A DNA stretch of 8,473 bases from an uncultured Eubacteriales bacterium. Lineage in GTDB: Bacteria > Bacillota_A > Clostridia > Oscillospirales > Oscillospiraceae. This document shows, piece by piece, positions 4,280 to 8,473 of this stretch (positions are counted from its first letter, which is position 1; every line of letters starts with the position of its first letter). A program made the translations under genes and the position numbers. The notes beneath the pieces are model-generated. The model saw only the letters and a list, made by a program, of their open reading frames with translations. It ran no database searches and was not told where the DNA came from. The DNA is taken from NCBI GenBank assembly GCA_949451265.1, contig CASTQR010000060.1, positions 1 to 8,473 of the forward strand. The letters run 5' to 3'.

Positions 4280-6664
4280 TCAACCCATGGTGACGATCAC
4301 CTCATGGACGCTGCCCGGCGCCTGGGCCGGGATCAGGCCGTCCACCGCCTGTCCGTCACAGGTGATGCAGGCCACGCCCTTTTCCACCCCGTCGGGGTTC
4401 TTGACGGTGATCCGGTATTCCGCCCCCCGCCAGACCCGGGTGATCTGGAACTCGCCCCAGTCCGCCGGGACGCAGGGGTCGATGAGCAGTCCCCCGAACT
4501 GGGGCCGCACACCCAGGATGTACCGGGTGGCGGCGAAGTAGCTCCACCCGCCGGAGCCGGTCATGAAGGGGTGCCGGGCCCGGCCAAAGGCGGAGTGGTC
4601 GGGGCCCATGACAAACTGGCAGTAGGAATAGGGCTCGCTCTGCCGCGCCTCTATTTTATCATTTTGGGCGGCGGGGCACAAGGCCCTGTAGAATTTCATG
4701 GCCCGGTTTCCCCGGCCCAGCAGGGCCTCGGCGCACCACGCCCAGGGGTTGGGGTGGGAGAAGATGGAGCCGTTTTCCTTGATGCCGGGGTAGACACGGG
4801 TGATGAAGCCGATGGCGGCGTCGGGTTTGGTGTAAGAGAGGGCGTTGAGGCGGAGGCCGAAGTCCGTGTACAGATACTCGTCCACCGCGTCCATGGCCTT
4901 GACGGCCCGCTCGCCGGACGCCGCGCCGGACAGCACCGCCCAGACATTGCTCTCCAAATGCACCCGGCCCTCGGTGTCGGTATGGGTGCCGATCTTCCGC
5001 CCGTCGGCGGTGATACCCCGGAGATACCAGTCCCCGTCCCACAGCTCCCGCTGGCAGGTTTCGACAACGGACTGCCGCAGGGCCTCATAGCGGGCGGCGT
5101 CCCCCTCCTGGCCCAGGGCCCGGGCCGCGTCCACGAAATGGCCCAGCGCCCACACGTGGAGGAAGGACACCATGGCGCTCTCCCCGCCGCCTAAGTTCAG
5201 GCAGTCGTTCCAGTCCGCCCGGAGGCCCTTGCAGATGCCGTGGGCCCCCACCTGCTGGGCGGAGAAGTCCAGGATCTCTTTCAGGTGTTCGTACACCGTC
5301 CCCTCCCCGCCGTCGGCGTAGCCCACGGTTTCGTCAAAGAGGGACAGCTCCCCCGTCTCCCGGGCGTACTCCACCACCGCCGCCACCAGCCACAGGGCGT
5401 CGTCGGCGCAGGCGTCGGCCAGGCTGTGGACGATGGTGTCCTTGTCCGGGGCGGGGATGACGGTGGGGGACTTGAAGGCGGGTTTGTCCGGCTGGGGGCC
5501 GAACCAGGCTGGGTCGAACAGGTGGAGGCCATAGCCCATGGAGGTGAGCCCCTGCATAAGCTGCATGATTCGTTTCTTGCAGCCAGCAGGGTTGGAGTGG
5601 GGGATGGTCATGGCGTCCTGGGCGGTGTCCCGGTAGCCCAGCCCGGTGCGGCCCCCAACCTCGATGAAGGAGGCGAACCGGGAGAACATCACGTTGATCT
5701 CGCTCTGGTACAGCGTCCAGGTGTTCAGCATCACGTCCATGTCCGGGTCGGGGGTGGCGATCTGGAGCTTGGACAGCTTTTCGTCCCAGAAGTCCGCCAG
5801 ATCCGCCAGGGCGGCGTCCACCGCGGCGGGGTGGCGGTACTTCTCCCGGATCCGCCGCCCCTCGTCCACGCCGCCCTCCCCCAGCATCCAGGTGAGGCGG
5901 GTTTGTTCGCCAGGGGCCAGGGTGAGCCGCTTTTGCAGGACGGCGCAGTGGTTGTTCCCCTTCTCGAAGGAGGAGAAGCATTCCCCCCGCTCCACTGCCA
6001 GGGGGTTGGTCTCGGTGCGGTAGGGGCCGATAAAGCTGTCCCGGAGGCAGTCGAAGCCGTCGGGCTCGAAGGAGGCGGCCATGAACTGGTGGGCCCCCTC
6101 GTAGAACAGCTCGTAGTCAATGATGCCGTCCTCGTACCGGCTTCCGGCGCAGTACAGGGACATCTGGAAGTTCTGGTTGTCGATGGGGATCTGGTGGAAG
6201 GCGAACTCGGCGTAGGAGTAGACGCTCAGCGAGCGGGCGCGGCCCGACGCGTTCTCCAGGGCCAGATTCCACAGCTCCACGTTCTCCCCCCTTGGAATGA
6301 ACAGGGTTTGGGCGGCGCGGATGCCGTGGCCCGCGCACTCGTAGACGGAATAGCTCAGGCCGTGGCGGCAGCGGTAGTCCGCTAACTCCCCGCCGCAGGG
6401 CTGCCAGGACACCGACCAGCATTCCCCCGTCTCGTCATCCCGGAGATAAAGGTAGTGCCCCAGCCGGTCCATGGGCACCCCGTTGGGGCGGAAGCGGGTG
6501 ATCCGGTGGTGCTCCGGGCTTTTGTAAAAGAGGTAGCCCCCGGCGGTGTGGTTGACTACGGCGGCCAGCTCCTCCACCCCCAGGTAGTTGGTCCAGGACA
6601 CGGGCACGTCCACCCGGTCGATGACGTATTCCCGCTTTTCCAGGTCAAAGTGTCCATACTGCAT
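4280..6664 (-). CDS. GH94 disaccharide phosphorylase, N,N'-diacetylchitobiose phosphorylase-like
   Basis: This 794-residue cytoplasmic enzyme should split a beta-linked disaccharide with phosphate into an alpha-sugar 1-phosphate and a free sugar. It is full length for GH94 (about 790-820). It opens with YGHFD..KREYVI...WTNYLG, followed by the N-terminal beta-sandwich (roughly 1-280) and the (alpha/alpha)6 barrel with GRTGLGYRDTAQD. The general acid motif is DWNDCLNLGGGES (484-496), with D487 at the catalytic position. KENGSIFSHPNPWAW and FMTGSGGW form the substrate and phosphate pocket, and a C-terminal beta domain starts near ILGVRP. From memory, GYRDTAQD, LNLGGGES and FSHPNPWAW agree with Vibrio chitobiose phosphorylase, while cellobiose phosphorylases carry GFRD-type, LNLN and IF.H...WI variants. 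Cellobionate phosphorylase is another GH94 relative and a real alternative. The start has AGGAGG at 6673-6678, 8 bases upstream. The mutase gene follows. Confidence 0.9.
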   Translation of the reverse strand: MQYGHFDLEKREYVIDRVDVPVSWTNYLGVEELAAVVNHTAGGYLFYKSPEHHRITRFRPNGVPMDRLGHYLYLRDDETGECWSVSWQPCGGELADYRCRHGLSYSVYECAGHGIRAAQTLFIPRGENVELWNLALENASGRARSLSVYSYAEFAFHQIPIDNQNFQMSLYCAGSRYEDGIIDYELFYEGAHQFMAASFEPDGFDCLRDSFIGPYRTETNPLAVERGECFSSFEKGNNHCAVLQKRLTLAPGEQTRLTWMLGEGGVDEGRRIREKYRHPAAVDAALADLADFWDEKLSKLQIATPDPDMDVMLNTWTLYQSEINVMFSRFASFIEVGGRTGLGYRDTAQDAMTIPHSNPAGCKKRIMQLMQGLTSMGYGLHLFDPAWFGPQPDKPAFKSPTVIPAPDKDTIVHSLADACADDALWLVAAVVEYARETGELSLFDETVGYADGGEGTVYEHLKEILDFSAQQVGAHGICKGLRADWNDCLNLGGGESAMVSFLHVWALGHFVDAARALGQEGDAARYEALRQSVVETCQRELWDGDWYLRGITADGRKIGTHTDTEGRVHLESNVWAVLSGAASGERAVKAMDAVDEYLYTDFGLRLNALSYTKPDAAIGFITRVYPGIKENGSIFSHPNPWAWCAEALLGRGNRAMKFYRALCPAAQNDKIEARQSEPYSYCQFVMGPDHSAFGRARHPFMTGSGGWSYFAATRYILGVRPQFGGLLIDPCVPADWGEFQITRVWRGAEYRITVKNPDGVEKGVACITCDGQAVDGLIPAQAPGSVHEVIVTMG

Positions 6665-6692
6665 AGCCCACGCCTCCTATCTGATTGTCATG

Positions 6693-6731
6693 ATTTTACA
6701 ACAGGGGGGCGGCGGAGATCCATTGCGGATC
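6693..6731 (-). promoter_or_regulatory. Possible weak promoter and operator of the GH94 gene
   Basis: TAAAAT (6693-6698) is a one-mismatch -10 box in a short AT-rich island 28 bases before the GH94 start. No good -35 box is found at the right distance; instead that position holds an inverted repeat GATCC-ATTGC-GGATC (6717-6731). A promoter is expected because a terminator precedes this gene. The poor -35 would fit an activator-dependent promoter, with the inverted repeat as the binding site. This is inference from position. Confidence 0.3.
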
Positions 6732-6775
6732 CTGCGTTCTTTTGCCGCTGGTTGTCGGGCGGGGCGGGAAGGGCG

Positions 6776-6812
6776 AAAAAGCCCCGCCCGGACTGGCCCG
6801 GACGGGGGCTTT
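6776..6812 (-). terminator. Rho-independent terminator behind the KDG kinase gene
   Basis: On the minus strand AAAGCCCC then GTCCGG pairs with CCGGGC then GGGGCTTT. There is one bulged C, one G-U pair and a 6-base loop, and the run ends in TTTTT (6776-6780). It begins 17 bases after the kinase stop codon. The stem also begins with AAA and ends with TTT, so weak activity in the other direction is possible, but no gene needs it there. It separates the KDG module from the phosphorylase-mutase pair. Confidence 0.88.
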
Positions 6813-6829
6813 GACAGGTTGGGATTGTG

Positions 6830-7858
6830 TTACCGCTGGATGCGGCCGGAGCCGTCGCCGCCGGCCAGCTTCTCCACCTCGGACACGGTGACCATGTTGT
6901 AGTCGCCCTCGATGGAGTGCTTCAGGGCAGACGCCGCCACGGCGAACTCCACCGCCGCCTGGGTGGACTTGCCGGACAGCAGGGCGTAGATCAGCCCACC
7001 GCCGAAGGAATCGCCGCCGCCCACCCGGTCGATGATGTGCAGCTCGTACTTCTTGGAGAAGCAGTACTCGCCGCTCTTGACATCGTACAGCATGGCGCTC
7101 CAGCCGTTGTCGAAGGCGGAGTGGGACTCGCGGAGAGTGATGGCCACCTTCTCAAAGCCGAACTTGTCCGCCAGCTGCTTGGCCACGGACTTGTAGCCCT
7201 CTTTGTTCAGCTCACCGGCGGTGATGTCGGTGGCCTCCGCCTCGATGCCGAACACGTCCTTGGCGTCCTCCTCGTTGGAGATGCACACGTCCACGTACTG
7301 GCACAGGTCGGTCATGGCGGCGCGGGCCTGATCCCTCGTCCACAGCTTGCCCCGGTAGTTCAGGTCGCAGGAGATCTTCACGCCGTGGGCTTTCGCCGCC
7401 TCGCAGGCTTCCTTGCAGATCTCTACCACATTGGGCCCCAGGGCCGGGGTGATGCCGGTGAAGTGGAACCAGTCCACGCCCTCGAAAATCGCGTCCCAGT
7501 CGAAGTCGGCGGTGGCGGCCTCCTGGATGGCGGAGTGGGCCCGGTCGTAGATGCAGACGCTGCCCCGCTGGGACGCGCCCTTCTCATTGAAGTAGATGCC
7601 CACACGGTCGCCGCCCCGGACGATCATGCTGGTGTCCACGCCGTACCGCCGCAGGGAGTTCACCGCCGCCTGACCGATGGCGTGGGCGGGGAGCTTGGTG
7701 ACGTAGGCCGCGTCCAGGCCGTAGTTGGCCAGGGAGACGGCCACGTTGGCCTCGCCGCCGCCAAAGGTAAATTCCAGGTGATCGGCCTGGACGAAACGCT
7801 CGTAGTTGTAGGGCTGGAGCCGGATCATCAGCTCGCCGAAGGTCACTACTTTAGCCAT
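6830..7858 (-). CDS. kdgK: 2-keto-3-deoxygluconate kinase (PfkB family)
   Basis: This 342-residue cytoplasmic sugar kinase should phosphorylate 2-keto-3-deoxygluconate (KDG) with ATP to KDPG. The PfkB fold is shown by the N-terminal VTFGELMIRL, the first signature FGGGEANVAVSLANYG near residues 32-47, and the C-terminal ATP and catalytic motif DRVGGGDSFGGGL with the base D283. NEEDAKDVFG and KHSIEGDYN near the end are typical of KDG kinases as against fructo- or ribokinases. The length is usual for the family. The ATG at 7856-7858 has AAAGGAGG 9 bases upstream and lies within the last codons of the aldolase gene (8-base overlap ATGGCTAA), so translation is probably coupled. Together with the aldolase it completes the lower Entner-Doudoroff-type branch used for gluconate, galacturonate or glucuronate. 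A terminator follows. Related kinases for other keto-sugars are possible, but the partner makes KDG most likely. Confidence 0.92.
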   Translation of the reverse strand: MAKVVTFGELMIRLQPYNYERFVQADHLEFTFGGGEANVAVSLANYGLDAAYVTKLPAHAIGQAAVNSLRRYGVDTSMIVRGGDRVGIYFNEKGASQRGSVCIYDRAHSAIQEAATADFDWDAIFEGVDWFHFTGITPALGPNVVEICKEACEAAKAHGVKISCDLNYRGKLWTRDQARAAMTDLCQYVDVCISNEEDAKDVFGIEAEATDITAGELNKEGYKSVAKQLADKFGFEKVAITLRESHSAFDNGWSAMLYDVKSGEYCFSKKYELHIIDRVGGGDSFGGGLIYALLSGKSTQAAVEFAVAASALKHSIEGDYNMVTVSEVEKLAGGDGSGRIQR

Positions 7859-8473
7859 TGCTGCGGGCCTCCTTTACGATTTCCACGGATTTCTTGCACA
7901 GTTCAGTGATTTCATCCCATTTGTTGTTGTCGATGAGGTCGGCGGTCACCATGTAAGAGCCGCCGCAGGCGCAGATGACAGGCGCCTTGATGTACTCGCC
8001 CAGGTTCTTCAGGGAGATGCCGCCGGTGGGCATGACCTTGAACATGGGGAACGGGGCGCTCATGGCCTCAATCTTCGCCAGCCCGCCGGACTGCTCCGCC
8101 GGGAAGAACTTGAGAACTTCCAGCCCCAGCTTGTAGGCGGCGTGGTAGTCCGTCGGTGTGGTGCAGCCGGGGAAGATGGGCAGGTTTTTGGACTGGCAGT
8201 ACTTCACGATCTCCGGGTCCAGGCCGGGGGTGACGATGAATTTCGCCCCGGCGGCCAGTGCCTCGTCCACCTGGGCGGTGGTGAGGACGGTGCCCGCGCC
8301 CACCAGCATATCGGGGCAGGCCTCCGCCATCAGCTTAATCGCCGTGGCGGCCCCGGCGGCCCGGAAGGTGACCTCCGCCACCGGCACGCCGCCGGCGCAC
8401 AGGGCCTTCGCCAGCGGGGCCGCGTCCCGCTCCGGGTGGTTCAGCTTGATGACCGGTACCACGCCGATGCCGG
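7851..8473 (-). CDS. eda: KDPG/KHG aldolase (2-dehydro-3-deoxyphosphogluconate aldolase), 5' end outside window
   Basis: This class I aldolase cleaves KDPG to pyruvate and glyceraldehyde 3-phosphate. 206 residues are visible, beginning GIGVVPVIKL; the usual length is about 205-215, so only about ten residues lie beyond the right edge. The GTG at 8460-8462 is not the real start, because family similarity extends upstream of it. The base Glu is in AEVTFR (codon 8373-8375), followed by VGAGTVLT and VTPGLDPEIV. The Schiff-base Lys is in VLKFFPAE (codon 8109-8111), and the phosphate site is PTGGISLKNLGEYI. The CACGGS segment near the C-terminus is also usual. The TAA stop at 7851-7853 lies inside the start of kdgK, so both are one operon whose promoter is outside the window. 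Some members also cleave 4-hydroxy-2-oxoglutarate; the kinase next door favours KDPG. Confidence 0.94.
   Translation of the reverse strand, partial: GIGVVPVIKLNHPERDAAPLAKALCAGGVPVAEVTFRAAGAATAIKLMAEACPDMLVGAGTVLTTAQVDEALAAGAKFIVTPGLDPEIVKYCQSKNLPIFPGCTTPTDYHAAYKLGLEVLKFFPAEQSGGLAKIEAMSAPFPMFKVMPTGGISLKNLGEYIKAPVICACGGSYMVTADLIDNNKWDEITELCKKSVEIVKEARSNG

Noticed and set aside
4188..4283. 32-residue N-terminal extension of the mutase from a TTG
   Set aside because: The ATG at 4187 has a perfect ribosome binding site and matches the family N-terminus; the extension resembles nothing and lacks a binding site.
5240..6385. 381-codon open frame on the plus strand
   Set aside because: Antisense shadow of the GH94 gene, which carries all family motifs in its own frame.
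6827..7909. 360-codon open frame on the plus strand
   Set aside because: Antisense shadow of the kdgK gene; low-complexity Gly/Val/His-rich translation.

Overview
The window is GC-rich (by eye about two thirds G+C) and every gene I can support lies on the minus strand. Strong AGGAGG ribosome binding sites, a secreted protein that looks like a copper-amine-oxidase-like 'stalk' protein, a short-palindrome repeat of a kind I associate with gut Clostridia, and the protein sequences themselves suggest a GC-rich anaerobic Firmicute of the Oscillospiraceae type (Flavonifractor, Lawsonibacter or Pseudoflavonifractor-like). This placement is inference from style, not from a marker gene.

Layout in the direction of transcription, right to left. 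(1) 8473-6830: a KDPG aldolase, cut by the window edge and missing only about ten N-terminal residues, overlaps by 8 bases a 2-keto-3-deoxygluconate kinase. A rho-independent terminator follows at 6776-6812. These two enzymes turn KDG into pyruvate and glyceraldehyde 3-phosphate. (2) 6664-2754: a GH94 disaccharide phosphorylase, most like N,N'-diacetylchitobiose phosphorylase, is followed after 97 bases by a phosphoglucomutase/phosphomannomutase-family enzyme. Together they would phosphorolyse a beta-linked disaccharide to a sugar 1-phosphate and convert this to the 6-phosphate without spending ATP on that half. (3) 2753-2432: 322 bases without an intact gene. They hold the last ~30 codons of a broken AraC-family regulator, a strong terminator directly behind it, an 18-bp perfect palindrome, an inverted repeat, and a good sigma-A-type promoter. 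(4) 2431-443: a divergent type II topoisomerase B subunit (GyrB/ParE family) with all ATPase and TOPRIM motifs. (5) 442-1: a palindromic interspersed repeat fills the gap before the start of a secreted stalk-domain protein that runs off the left edge.

Functionally the right two thirds is a carbohydrate catabolism island. The terminator at 6776-6812 separates the KDG module from the phosphorylase module, so they may be separately transcribed. One link worth testing is that the phosphorylase acts on an aldobionic acid such as cellobionate, whose gluconate product could feed the KDG route; chitobiose remains the simpler reading. I see no clearly new biological system. The most unusual item is the AraC gene tail stranded between the mutase and the topoisomerase gene.
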